Assembly (NCBI GenBank): GCA_012033095.1
Contig: JAAUPO010000087.1
Span: 1-7,763 of the forward strand
Origin: Synechococcaceae cyanobacterium RL_1_2
GTDB taxonomy: Bacteria; Cyanobacteriota; Cyanobacteriia; Cyanobacteriales; JAAUPO01
Direction of reading: 5' to 3'
DNA: 7,763 nucleotides
The translations under genes and the position numbers were made by a program. How positions within the stretch are numbered: the stretch's first letter is position 1; each line of letters opens with the position of its first letter. Of this stretch, positions 1-5,765 are shown piece by piece. Under the pieces are notes generated by a model. It was not told where the DNA came from. It made no database searches and worked only from the letters and a program-made list of their open reading frames with translations.

Positions 1-2
1 TA

Positions 3-362
3 GGGGCCTTCATTGGTATTTACTATGATCCAGATGGGAAAGGCCCTAAATTTAATAACGACAGCATAGCAGATCCTCCTACTGGAGAACCGGATTATGA
101 GGTTAAATCAAGTAACGATATTATGCCCTATATAGGTCCATTTGGTGCGGTGGCTGATAGCGTCAAAAATGATTCAAGCACTACCAAACTTAATCCTAAA
201 CTTAATAGTGAACCACCCAAAAAACTGAACTGCATATTAAATACTAGTGCAACAGATACGATCAAGTTACCCCTCCCTGGAGATAAAGCAACTGATGGGA
301 CTGAATTCACAAATGATAGTAGTGCCGATAACAAAACTTTCAGATATTATTTTCCGGAGTAG
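3..362 (+). CDS. Unrecognised probable extracytoplasmic protein, 5'-partial, segment 1 of 3
   Basis: The frame is open from the left edge, so the true start lies outside the window; the first in-window methionine, at 123, is internal. The translation begins GAFIGIYYDPDGKG and is rich in Asn, Asp, Ser, Thr, Pro and Lys, with one Cys and no membrane segment, which suggests an exported or surface protein (inference). It stops at TAG 360-362, but the sense of the protein continues in another frame: reading one extra T in the TTTT at 350-353 gives YYF-SGVDPDC, running straight into the next segment. I do not recognise a family; some long cyanobacterial surface or pilus-associated proteins have a similar composition, but that is not enough to name it. 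Treat as part of one frameshifted gene covering 3-1031. Confidence 0.55.
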   Translation, partial: GAFIGIYYDPDGKGPKFNNDSIADPPTGEPDYEVKSSNDIMPYIGPFGAVADSVKNDSSTTKLNPKLNSEPPKKLNCILNTSATDTIKLPLPGDKATDGTEFTNDSSADNKTFRYYFPE

Positions 363-892
363 ATCCCGATTGTAAAGGCCGCAGTATCAACATCAATGGC
401 GGTGCAACGATGGAATTAGGGGTTAAGAATAAAAATGTAAATATTGAAATTTATGCAGATAAAGGTATTCAAATTCAAGGTGGCTCAACCGTCAAAATTC
501 TTGAAGGGACAAAAGTTTCGGCCCATATGAACGGTACCGCGAAAGCTGATAGAGTAGGAGTAGGAGATGAGGAAATTTATACTCAATTTGAGATGAGGGG
601 GCAAGACTCAACTTCATCAATTCAAAATGAGAATGATCCAAAAGGTAGTACTCCTAAACCTTTCACGTTAAAGGTTTATAATGATGTCCAACCAGATCCA
701 AAAAAAGAACCTTCTGTTGGCGTTACCCTTGAAGATAATATTATTTTTGATGGTTTTTTAATCGCCACTGCATCATCGGTGAACTTAAGGGATACTGACA
801 TTACTGGGGAGCCATCCATGAAAGGTGCAGTGTGGTCGGATCAACTTGTTGTAAATGGTAAAGGTGAGATAGAACAAACTTTTAAACGATAA
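362..892 (+). CDS. Unrecognised probable extracytoplasmic protein, segment 2 of 3 (frame -1)
   Basis: This frame is open from 332 and reads GVDPDCKGRSININGGATMELG from about 356. If taken alone, its first ATG is at 410 (160 residues), but coding sense clearly precedes that ATG. Residues after ATG 410 alternate short hydrophobic strands with Gly/Asn turns (VNIEIYADKGIQIQGGSTVKIL), a pattern typical of beta-solenoid or other all-beta extracellular folds. A more acidic, Pro-rich stretch follows, then another beta-like block around FDGFLIATASSVNLRD. It ends at TAA 890-892. Removing one A from the AAA at 884-886 instead continues as EQTFNDNYLTAEGRAL in the next segment. There is no useful ribosome binding site before 410, which agrees with a continuation rather than an independent gene. 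Confidence 0.5.
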   Translation, partial: DPDCKGRSININGGATMELGVKNKNVNIEIYADKGIQIQGGSTVKILEGTKVSAHMNGTAKADRVGVGDEEIYTQFEMRGQDSTSSIQNENDPKGSTPKPFTLKVYNDVQPDPKKEPSVGVTLEDNIIFDGFLIATASSVNLRDTDITGEPSMKGAVWSDQLVVNGKGEIEQTFKR

Positions 893-1031
893 TTATCTAA
901 CAGCGGAAGGAAGGGCACTCATCGGAGGAAGTACAGACTGTAATGATCCGAAAGTGAGGCCTTTTTGTAACTTTTCTTTCATCAATCAGATTAATAATCC
1001 TAGTAGTTGGCGGAGAATAGAAATTAATTAA
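873..1031 (+). CDS. Unrecognised probable extracytoplasmic protein, C-terminal segment 3 of 3 (original frame)
   Basis: The frame used by segment 1 reopens at 873 and reads ...NDNYLTAEGRALIGGSTDC, then a Cys-containing tail ending SWRRIEIN at TAA 1029-1031. The segment has no start codon of its own that makes sense, so it is a tail and not a gene. The two shifts (one missing base near 350, one extra near 885) cancel, and the reconstructed gene 3-1031 gives about 342 residues of C-terminal sequence with four cysteines, possibly disulfide-forming if exported. The next gene starts 21 nt after this stop, without a visible promoter or terminator between. Confidence 0.45.
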   Translation, partial: NKLLNDNYLTAEGRALIGGSTDCNDPKVRPFCNFSFINQINNPSSWRRIEIN

Positions 1032-1052
1032 TGGTTAACCCCTAAACGGTCG

Positions 1053-1643
1053 ATGCAAAGGTTAATTTATTCCCGTCCGCTTAGTAATGGAGTAGCGATG
1101 GAGCTGCATTATAGCCAATGGAACCCCGGCGGTGTGCCCCTGTTGTTGCTCCATGGCCTAGCCGATCACGGTTTAGTGTGGCAACAACTCGGCCACGCCC
1201 TAGGTTCTCATTACCACGTAGTAGCCCCAGACCTGCGGGGCCATGGAGATAGCACCAAACCCCCCAGGGGTTACCAATCCCAAGATTTCATTACCGATTT
1301 ACGCGCCTTGATGGGCCACCTCCATTGGGAGCGGGCCCATATTTTAGGCCATTCCTGGATGGGCAAAGTCGCCTGTATTTGGGCCACCCATTACCCCCAA
1401 GATTTCCAGAGCTTGATGTTAGTAGATCCCTTCTTCATCAACAAAATTCCCCGGTGGAGTAAAGTCACCTTTGGTTTGTTTTACAAAATATTGCCCTTCC
1501 TCCAAACCATGGGCCCCTTTGATGACTATGCCACCGCCGAACGCATCGCCCAAAGCCTGAAACAATACCAAGGCTGGAGCGAACTACAACAAAGGGTATT
1601 CCAATTTTCCATGGAACCAAACCCATGGCCAGTGGGGGAGTAA
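1053..1643 (+). CDS. Alpha/beta-hydrolase fold protein, N-terminal part (frameshifted gene)
   Basis: Encodes the first two thirds of an alpha/beta-hydrolase. Visible motifs are the oxyanion-loop HG at residues 34-35 (LLLHGLADHG), DLRGHGDS at 60-67, and the nucleophile elbow GHSWMG at 99-104 with Ser101 as the likely catalytic residue. The fold is shared by esterases, lipases, epoxide hydrolases and haloperoxidases, so the substrate cannot be told. ATG 1053 is the only sensible start because an in-frame TAA sits at 1029-1031; no clear ribosome binding site is seen. After SMEP the frame goes astray and stops at 1641-1643. The plus-one frame reads THGQWGSKFTIAARNEIFED, which continues the family pattern. 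Removing one C at 1617-1618 restores a single reading frame over 1053-1920 of about 288 residues, a normal length for the family. Confidence 0.8.
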   Translation: MQRLIYSRPLSNGVAMELHYSQWNPGGVPLLLLHGLADHGLVWQQLGHALGSHYHVVAPDLRGHGDSTKPPRGYQSQDFITDLRALMGHLHWERAHILGHSWMGKVACIWATHYPQDFQSLMLVDPFFINKIPRWSKVTFGLFYKILPFLQTMGPFDDYATAERIAQSLKQYQGWSELQQRVFQFSMEPNPWPVGE

Positions 1644-1920
1644 ATTCACGATCGCCGCCCGGAACGAAATATTTGAAGATGTGATGGTTAACGCCGGCCT
1701 AACCCAAACCATCCCTGTTCCCACCCTATTAATTCAACCCGACCAAGGCCTAAACCGCTCCCCCTGGCAACTCAAACCCTACCGCCAATACCTGCCCAAC
1801 CTACAAATTAAACAAGTCCCCGGTAACCACTGGGCTTTCCTCGTCCAACCCCACGCCTTTAACACCGCGATCGAAGAATTTTTAAACCAACAAACCCCAG
1901 ATCCCCAGCCCCCTAGCTGA
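1642..1920 (+). CDS. Alpha/beta-hydrolase fold protein, C-terminal part (same gene, +1 frame)
   Basis: Carries the rest of the catalytic machinery of the hydrolase begun at 1053. PTLLIQPDQGL holds the candidate acid (Asp at 1741-1743) and VPGNHWAFLVQP the catalytic His (1828-1830), spaced as in the family. The sense of the frame begins upstream at about 1621 (THGQWGSKFTIAARNE) and overlaps the end of the first part. The ATGs at 1681 and 1684 are internal codons (FEDVMVNAGL once the frame is joined), not starts. Without the N-terminal part, which holds the nucleophile, this piece cannot be an active enzyme. The C-terminus is a Pro/Gln-rich tail with no homology visible to me. Confidence 0.75.
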   Translation, partial: KFTIAARNEIFEDVMVNAGLTQTIPVPTLLIQPDQGLNRSPWQLKPYRQYLPNLQIKQVPGNHWAFLVQPHAFNTAIEEFLNQQTPDPQPPS

Positions 1921-1955
1921 ACAATGAAGGTTTTAGGGACTCCCTTAACCCCAGC

Positions 1956-1984
1956 TTAAGACCGATGCCATTTGGTACTATAAT
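1956..1984 (+). promoter_or_regulatory. Sigma70-type promoter of rpsU
   Basis: TTAAGA at 1956-1961 (4 of 6 matches to TTGACA) lies 17 nt before a perfect TATAAT at 1979-1984. Transcription would start near 1991, leaving a leader of about 35 nt before the rpsU start codon. Placement between the hydrolase stop and rpsU supports the call. Confidence 0.7.
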
Positions 1985-2011
1985 GAAAAATGTAATTCTA
2001 TGAAAAAATAT

Positions 2012-2018
2012 AGGGGGG
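2012..2018 (+). promoter_or_regulatory. Ribosome binding site of rpsU
   Basis: AGGGGGG ends 7 nt before the ATG at 2026. It is the clearest Shine-Dalgarno-like sequence in the window and fixes the rpsU start. Confidence 0.65.
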
Positions 2019-2025
2019 ATATTTA

Positions 2026-2202
2026 ATGACCCAGGTGGTTGTAGGCCAGAACGAAAATATTGAGTCAGCTCTGCGCCGTTTCAAACGCCAAGTATCTAAA
2101 GCAGGTATATTTGCAGATATTAAGCGTCGTCGGCATTTCGAAACGCCGATCGAGAAGAAAAAACGGAAAGCGATCGCTCGCCGCAAAAAACGTTTCCGTT
2201 AA
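2026..2202 (+). CDS. rpsU: 30S ribosomal protein S21
   Basis: Encodes a 58-residue, very basic protein recognisable as bacterial S21, a late-assembling small-subunit protein near the mRNA exit/anti-Shine-Dalgarno region. The family signature is plain: [20 protein letters not shown] near the N-terminus, then [17 protein letters not shown], then a Lys/Arg tail ending KKRFR. Length matches cyanobacterial S21 (about 57-65). The start is set by AGGGGGG 7 nt upstream, and the gene has its own promoter (TATAAT at 1979). A HIP1 octamer lies inside the coding sequence at 2170. It appears monocistronic: the next feature downstream is a hairpin/T-run terminator at 2298. The gene is on the plus strand; an open frame opposite it (1998-2186) is a shadow produced by the Lys/Arg codons. 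Confidence 0.97.
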   Translation: MTQVVVGQNENIESALRRFKRQVSKAGIFADIKRRRHFETPIEKKKRKAIARRKKRFR

Positions 2203-2297
2203 GATTCTATCTCTAAAAATTTAGTTCATTAGTTTAATGATGACTGGTAAGAGTTTGACTCAATCGACCCTTACTTATATAAGCAACCATGCTTGAG

Positions 2298-2336
2298 TAG
2301 CTTGTCTTCCCCCATTGAAGACAGGCTATCTTTTTT
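2298..2336 (+). terminator. Rho-independent terminator downstream of rpsU
   Basis: A 12-bp stem TAGCTTGTCTTC / GAAGACAGGCTA (2298-2309 with 2317-2328, one G-U pair) has a 7-nt loop and is followed by TCTTTTTT. It lies about 95 nt after the rpsU stop; the 95 nt between hold no gene, so the rpsU transcript probably has a long 3' untranslated region. Confidence 0.85.
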
Positions 2337-2369
2337 ATATCCCCCTACCAACTAAAAAAATTACCACCA

Positions 2370-2400
2370 CAGATCAACTTTTAATTAACTTTTTGATCTG
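2370..2400. repeat. Perfect 8-bp inverted repeat upstream of the toxin-like ORF
   Basis: CAGATCAA (2370-2377) and TTGATCTG (2393-2400) are exact reverse complements around a 15-nt AT-rich centre. No T-run follows on the plus strand, so it is not an obvious terminator of rpsU. Its position 85 nt before the small basic ORF makes an operator or leader hairpin possible, but nothing more can be shown. Confidence 0.4.
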
Positions 2401-2484
2401 GCCACCATATTTAAGAACATCACAGTTTTGGCTTCTAATCAAATCCTTGTTAGAATGATGCCATCATTATCAATTACCAATGCT

Positions 2485-2688
2485 ATGCCAAAAGATCGGG
2501 ATATTCAGCAGATTGATAGTGTGATGCGCCAATATCATATCCAAAAACGTTTACGTAGAAGATTTTCTGAGTTTATCCATGATCATAAAGCGGAAGGTTT
2601 TTATGGGAATAAAAACGATAGAGGAGACTTTACCTATCAAGAACTTTGTCACCTGGCGAAAGAATTTTTAGAAGATCAAGAAGGTTAA
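2485..2688 (+). CDS. Small basic protein resembling a polymorphic-toxin C-terminal tail (tentative)
   Basis: From ATG 2485 this gives 67 residues beginning MPKDRDIQQIDSVMRQY. Earlier in-frame starts exist (ATG 2455/2458, TTG 2428) and the frame is open back to 2389, so the N-terminus is uncertain; no start has a good ribosome binding site. It has a basic patch KRLRRRF around residues 24-30, then helical FSEFIHDHKAEG, then a distinctive NDRGDFTYQELCHLAKEFL. A pattern of short helices ending in RGDFT-(Y/W)-(Q/E)EL and a final acidic helix is one I associate with the extreme C-termini of some RHS/CDI-type polymorphic toxins; this is recollection, not a search. If right, this is an orphan toxin tip without its delivery module. 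The stop lies 2 nt before the start of the next gene, indicating co-translation with a probable partner. No signal peptide or membrane segment is seen. Confidence 0.55.
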   Translation: MPKDRDIQQIDSVMRQYHIQKRLRRRFSEFIHDHKAEGFYGNKNDRGDFTYQELCHLAKEFLEDQEG

Positions 2689-2690
2689 AT

Positions 2691-3242
2691 ATGCAATCAT
2701 TACAATCCCCCCAAAGTTTTATTTCTATTGAGGAATTAAATCAATTAAATCGGGTTATCACCGCGATCGCGTCGCCATTTATCGGGCAACCTTTTGGTTG
2801 GGTTAGTGTGGGTTATGGGGATGAAATTTATTTACATTTTGGCCCTGAAAATATTACCCAAGGCAAAAGCGGAAAGCTTTATAAAGAAGGGGAATTAGTA
2901 TTAGAAACTTTTGCTTCTTGTTGGGAGTTGAGACAATCCAAAGAAGTTATGCTTAACGACAGTGTTTTTGCAGGAACATTTGGGGCAAGCAATGAAATTC
3001 GGCTTCATGATACCTTCAAACGTTTAACGAGCAAAGTTTTAACTGGTATTAACATTGAATCCATCCCCCACGGAATAAAAACGGTTTTTTCCTTTACGGA
3101 GGAGTTTTCTTTTCATTTATTTCCCCATCCAAATAATCCTAATTTGCCATTATGGGAGTTATTTATGGCTACATCCCAAATTCTAACCCTGGAGAACAAA
3201 CCCCCCTTTTGGTCTTGTCACTCTAGTCACGATCGCTATTAA
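2691..3242 (+). CDS. Hypothetical protein, possible immunity protein of the upstream ORF
   Basis: Encodes 183 residues. ATG 2691 is chosen over the more upstream alternative start because AGAAGG lies about 7 nt before it and because it begins right after the preceding stop. The N-terminal helix (SIEELNQLNRVITAI) is followed by a beta-rich body: GWVSVGYGDEIYLHFGPE, then GELVLETFASCWELRQ, a strand-rich centre, and VFSFTEEFSFHLFPHP, ending with a Trp-containing WELFMATSQILTLE and a short polar tail. This 'G-x-GDEIYLHFG ... W-x-L ... LF ... W-x-LF' architecture resembles small cytosolic proteins found beside polymorphic toxins and serving as immunity proteins. It has no enzyme motif, signal peptide or membrane helix. 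Close linkage to a basic toxin-tail-like ORF supports a toxin/immunity pair, but the family is not identified with certainty. A HIP1 octamer is at 2763. Confidence 0.7.
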   Translation: MQSLQSPQSFISIEELNQLNRVITAIASPFIGQPFGWVSVGYGDEIYLHFGPENITQGKSGKLYKEGELVLETFASCWELRQSKEVMLNDSVFAGTFGASNEIRLHDTFKRLTSKVLTGINIESIPHGIKTVFSFTEEFSFHLFPHPNNPNLPLWELFMATSQILTLENKPPFWSCHSSHDRY

Positions 3243-3269
3243 CCATTAACTAACCTTACCCATGGAGAG

Positions 3270-3344
3270 TTGCCCCTAAATCCCCCAATTTGGAGGACTT
3301 CATTGGTTAACATCTAGGTGATTGTCCCCCAGCATTAGGGGCAA
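3270..3344. mobile_element. MITE-like element with 10-bp perfect terminal inverted repeats
   Basis: TTGCCCCTAA (3270-3279) and TTAGGGGCAA (3335-3344) are exact reverse complements bounding 75 bp with no coding sense. The left inner part, CCCCTAAATCCCCCAATT followed by TGGAGGACTT, is the inverted counterpart of a core at 5500-5527; the right inner part, CCCCCAGCATTAGGGG, is the inverted counterpart of the repeat unit at 7741-7760. The element sits between the ends of two convergent genes. C/G-run interspersed repeats of this style are common in filamentous cyanobacteria (recollection). It encodes no transposase; any mobility would need help in trans. Confidence 0.6.
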
Positions 3345-3363
3345 TGGGACTTTATCAACCAGC

Positions 3364-4032
3364 CTAAACCCGACTAAACTTAACCACCCAATCCTCCTGG
3401 GGCCCATCCTCCTGGGCGATGACTTCCAAGACCTTATTTTTAGCCTCCTCAGCCCCTAACGCCTCCACACAGACCTCCGCCACCCGCGATCGAGGAATGC
3501 TACCCCCAAATAACGTATCCTCGCCACTCACCACGATCGGCTTACTCGTATCCGTAGCATTTAACCCCCCAGGTCGCACGATCGTGTAACTAATACCACT
3601 AGCCTTGATATAATCCTCCGCCTGCTTCTTCCACCATAAAACTAACCAAAACAAATTCAACGGATGGAATAACTTCGACACACACAAAGAAGACACCAAT
3701 ACAAATCGTTTTACCTCAGATTCCTCGATGACATTCTTAATCACACTAATTAAATTCTTCGTCCCCTGGTAATCCACCAAAAACGGTTGGGCAAAATTCA
3801 GACTCGGAGCCGCCCCCGTCGCACAGATCACATAATCACACCCCGCGATCGCCTTCCTCAGACTAGACAGATCCAATACATCCCCCTCCACTAACTCAAC
3901 CCCCTCCGGTAAATAGGATTGACCCTTTTCCAAATTTCTCACCAGGGCCCGACAAACCACACCACGGCCATGGAGATTTTTCACAATTTCCATCCCAGTA
4001 CGCCCCGTACCACCAACAACTAATACTTTCAT
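3364..4032 (-). CDS. NAD(P)-binding atypical SDR / NmrA-like oxidoreductase
   Basis: Encodes 222 residues from the ATG at 4032; the longer frame to 4077 adds a Cys-rich 15-residue leader that breaks the family pattern, so the MKVLVVGGTG start is preferred. The N-terminal Rossmann motif GGTGRTG (residues 7-13) binds the dinucleotide. CRALVRN supplies the basic residue after strand 2 that usually favours NADP(H), and VEGDVLD and DYVICATGA are the later Rossmann strands. There is no clear YxxxK catalytic pair after VLVSSLCVSKLF, as in the NmrA-like and other atypical SDR groups; IVRPGGL is the conserved strand near the C-terminal third. Members in cyanobacteria and plastids are mostly of unknown substrate, and some relatives act as assembly or redox-sensing factors instead of enzymes. 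A weak AAAGGG lies 10 nt before the start. The gene is complete and converges on the 2691-3242 gene. Confidence 0.88.
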   Translation of the reverse strand: MKVLVVGGTGRTGMEIVKNLHGRGVVCRALVRNLEKGQSYLPEGVELVEGDVLDLSSLRKAIAGCDYVICATGAAPSLNFAQPFLVDYQGTKNLISVIKNVIEESEVKRFVLVSSLCVSKLFHPLNLFWLVLWWKKQAEDYIKASGISYTIVRPGGLNATDTSKPIVVSGEDTLFGGSIPRSRVAEVCVEALGAEEAKNKVLEVIAQEDGPQEDWVVKFSRV

Positions 4033-4103
4033 GGTCAATCTACCCTTTAAATAACAATTTAAACAACAATCAATCAATTAATAATCAATCCGGTGCAGCT
4101 AGT

Positions 4104-4109
4104 ATTATA
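4104..4109 (-). promoter_or_regulatory. Candidate -10 box for the SDR gene
   Basis: On the minus strand this is a perfect TATAAT about 72 nt before the SDR start codon. No good -35 hexamer is found at 16-18 nt, so the promoter is only probable. Confidence 0.4.
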
Positions 4110-4656
4110 ACGAGATTCCCCCATTACTCCACCAAAACCGCCACCCCCATAGCCAGTTCAACCCATTCAAACCCTAGCCCGATCGCAGGTATCATGAACC
4201 TCCCGACCCATCTAAAATCAGCTTTGGCACGATGGCTACCGCGATCGGCTGGCCCCCATCCAAATCATGGTCAAAGAATACCTAAATCACAGCTAAAAAT
4301 AACTTTTTAATCATTACAAATTTCCCCATCAATCACTTTTTCAAACGAACCAAATCCATAGATTTCAAACCATTCAAATCCATAAATTATTTAAAACTAT
4401 TTAAAATCATTTAAAATCAATTCAAAAGTATTTAAAAAGTATTTAATTTAATTTCCTTTTATAAAATTTAATTAATCCCTAACAAAAAGTCCCAAAGGAT
4501 ACAGAGCCATAGCCTCAAATTCCTTGACCTAAGCCATATTACTGAAATTTATCAAATCAGGGTAAAATAAGCATCAATCCCTATGGAATCACCATTTACA
4601 ATTAGGTATATTATTAACAGATAAGCTTGAAACCACTTTAGTTATGGTGTAAATAG
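4110..4656. other. Non-coding region between divergent genes
   Basis: No convincing gene is present. The left half (about 4110-4300) is C-rich with HIP1-like GCGATCG partial sites and contains only a 38-codon frame (4194-4310) of unlikely composition; it may be the worn remnant of an older gene. The right half (4300-4656) is AT-rich and includes the phased A-tracts listed separately. It should contain the promoters of both the SDR gene (leftward) and the DUF1997-type gene (rightward). For the latter the best -10-like sequences are TATATT at 4607 and neighbours, without a good -35. Confidence 0.6.
4393..4438. repeat. Helically phased A-tracts (predicted curved DNA)
   Basis: Runs of four to five A start at 4393, 4403, 4413, 4424 and 4434, that is every 10-11 bp, most in the context TTTAAAA. 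Shorter AAA tracts at 4343, 4352, 4367, 4376 and 4384 extend the array leftwards less regularly. A-tracts repeating with the helical period bend DNA in one direction. The array lies 220-265 bp upstream of the gene at 4657. Confidence 0.65.
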
Positions 4657-5403
4657 ATGCAAGTTCCATTTATCAATACAACATCAGTAAATACACTTAG
4701 AAATAATCAAGATTCTCCCTACTTACTAATAACTAAAGAAGTGCATGGTTCCGGGGTAGATGACATTGACCATAGTGCGGTGTTTGAATTTTCCACCCAC
4801 TTCCAAGGTTGTATGGAAATGTTCAGACCCCTAGAGCAAGTAGAAGCTTACCTCAAAAATCATCAACAATGGTTTGCCCGCTGCTCAGAACCGATGCAAG
4901 TGGAAACCCTAGGGGAAGATGGTTACATTATTAGCATTGGTCAATTTGGAGCCCTCGGCTATAGTCTGATCCCTAAGTTTGCAGTGATGGTGTCCCCCCC
5001 GGTCGATCATTTTTATGATACCCACAGTGTGCCCGTGCCTGGCTATACTCCCCCCGGTTATGAAGTGGATTATAAAGCCCCCATGCACCTAGAAGAAGTC
5101 GCGATCGAGGATACCATGGCCGATGTCACTAAGTTTTTCCGCAAACATAACCTTGACCAGTGCCCCGATCGCATCACCCAAGTACATTGGGATCTTTACC
5201 TCGATGTCAAAATCAAATTTCCCAAATTTGTTACCCGCCTCGGTAATTGCATCATCCAAAAAACCGGCGATCGGGTCTTAAGCGAAATCATCAAACAAAT
5301 TTCCCCCCGCCTGACCCTCAAAGTCCAAAACGATTTTCACCACCAACTCGGTATTCCCACCCTACCCAAACAAAGCCGTAAATTTAATCAAGTGAAAAAT
5401 TAA
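4657..5403 (+). CDS. DUF1997-family protein
   Basis: Encodes 248 residues, complete. ATG 4657 is the first possible start because an in-frame TAG immediately precedes it; no Shine-Dalgarno sequence is seen. The body resembles DUF1997, a family of cyanobacteria and plastid-bearing eukaryotes with no settled function: FEFSTHFQGCMEMFRPLEQVEAYL near residue 45, a strand pattern YIISIGQFGALGYSLIPKFAVMV around 85-110, and the C-terminal module with VHWDLYLDVKIKFP and a helix-rich end (ILSEIIKQISPRLT-like). The fold is likely a soluble alpha/beta barrel-like or SRPBCC-like sheet plus long helices; no catalytic motif stands out. A central insertion (about 120-175) containing PVPGYTPPGYEVDYKAP and an acidic segment is longer than I would expect. 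There is no signal peptide or membrane helix. It seems monocistronic; the next gene is a tRNA. Confidence 0.7.
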   Translation: MQVPFINTTSVNTLRNNQDSPYLLITKEVHGSGVDDIDHSAVFEFSTHFQGCMEMFRPLEQVEAYLKNHQQWFARCSEPMQVETLGEDGYIISIGQFGALGYSLIPKFAVMVSPPVDHFYDTHSVPVPGYTPPGYEVDYKAPMHLEEVAIEDTMADVTKFFRKHNLDQCPDRITQVHWDLYLDVKIKFPKFVTRLGNCIIQKTGDRVLSEIIKQISPRLTLKVQNDFHHQLGIPTLPKQSRKFNQVKN

Positions 5404-5413
5404 CTTGAAAATC

Positions 5414-5560
5414 AACTTGAAAAATTAACTTCAAGACTTACGCAAAAATTTTGATTCTGTCGTGGGAAACAGGTTATTTGGGGGCAACCGTTCAAGCAAG
5501 TCCCCCAATGTGGAGGATTTAGGGGGCTTAATCGTAAGTCCTAAACTTAAAAAATTAACT
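5414..5560. mobile_element. MITE-like element flanked by 17-bp direct repeats
   Basis: GACTTACG (5435-5442) and CGTAAGTC (5533-5540) are exact inverted termini of a 106-bp non-coding segment. The interior carries AAGTCCCCCAATGTGGAGGA and TTTAGGGGGC, the inverted relative of the core inside 3270-3344. Outside the termini, AACTTGAAAAATTAACT (5414-5430) and AACTTAAAAAATTAACT (5544-5560) form a direct repeat with one mismatch. ACTTACGCA-type ends are widespread in cyanobacterial insertion sequences and their non-autonomous derivatives (recollection). The direct repeats look like an old target duplication, though they do not abut the termini exactly. Confidence 0.6.
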
Positions 5561-5642
5561 CCATGATTGATCCCCTAATGGGATTAATCAGTTCGCTTTA
5601 AACCACATCAGAGCGACCTCCAAAAAAATTGATCGAGTCCAG

Positions 5643-5672
5643 TTGTAAAAACTAGCCATCAAGTGCTACCAT
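5643..5672 (+). promoter_or_regulatory. Candidate promoter of the tRNA-His gene
   Basis: TTGTAA (5643-5648) and TACCAT (5667-5672) are separated by 18 nt, each matching consensus at four positions, and end 18 nt before the tRNA. This is the best pair upstream but is not strong. Confidence 0.35.
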
Positions 5673-5690
5673 AGGATCTCGAAATCTGAT

Positions 5691-5764
5691 GGCGAGTGTA
5701 GCCAAGTGGTTAAGGCAGTGGTTTGTGGTCACCATCAGTCGTGCGGATCGACCCGTCATTCGCC
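5691..5764 (+). tRNA. tRNA-His (GTG anticodon), 3' half irregular
   Basis: The 5' half is a textbook cyanobacterial/plastid tRNA-His: an encoded G at -1 (5691), acceptor strand GCGAGTG (5692-5698), TA, D arm GCC-AAGTGGTTAA-GGC, and the anticodon segment GTGGT-TTGTGGT with GTG. The acceptor closes perfectly with CATTCGC (5757-5763) and C73 (5764) opposite G-1, the pair that histidyl-tRNA synthetase recognises. The middle of the 3' half does not fold: the expected ACCAC partner of GTGGT is replaced by CACCAT, which pairs only with an 8-nt loop, and the T arm has GCGG-ATCGAC-CCGT instead of a five-pair stem with a TTCGA loop. Overall length is nevertheless normal. Either several small errors lie here or it is a decaying copy. 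A short T-run follows at 5766. Confidence 0.75.
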
Positions 5765-5765
5765 C

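Noticed and set aside
128..334. Minus-strand 68-residue hydrophobic frame with membrane-like composition
   Set aside because: It is antisense to the polar coding segment at 3-362, where Asn/Asp/Ser codons read backwards as Leu/Val/Ile; no ribosome binding site.
1998..2186. Minus-strand frame opposite rpsU
   Set aside because: It overlaps S21 fully and has no start signals; it is a reverse shadow of Lys/Arg-rich codons.
4194..4310. 38-residue frame starting MNLPTHLKSALARW
   Set aside because: No ribosome binding site, no recognisable family, and it lies in a C-rich spacer; likely chance.
5691..5764. tRNA-His as an integration (att) site
   Set aside because: No integrase gene and no repeated copy of the tRNA 3' end were found within the window.
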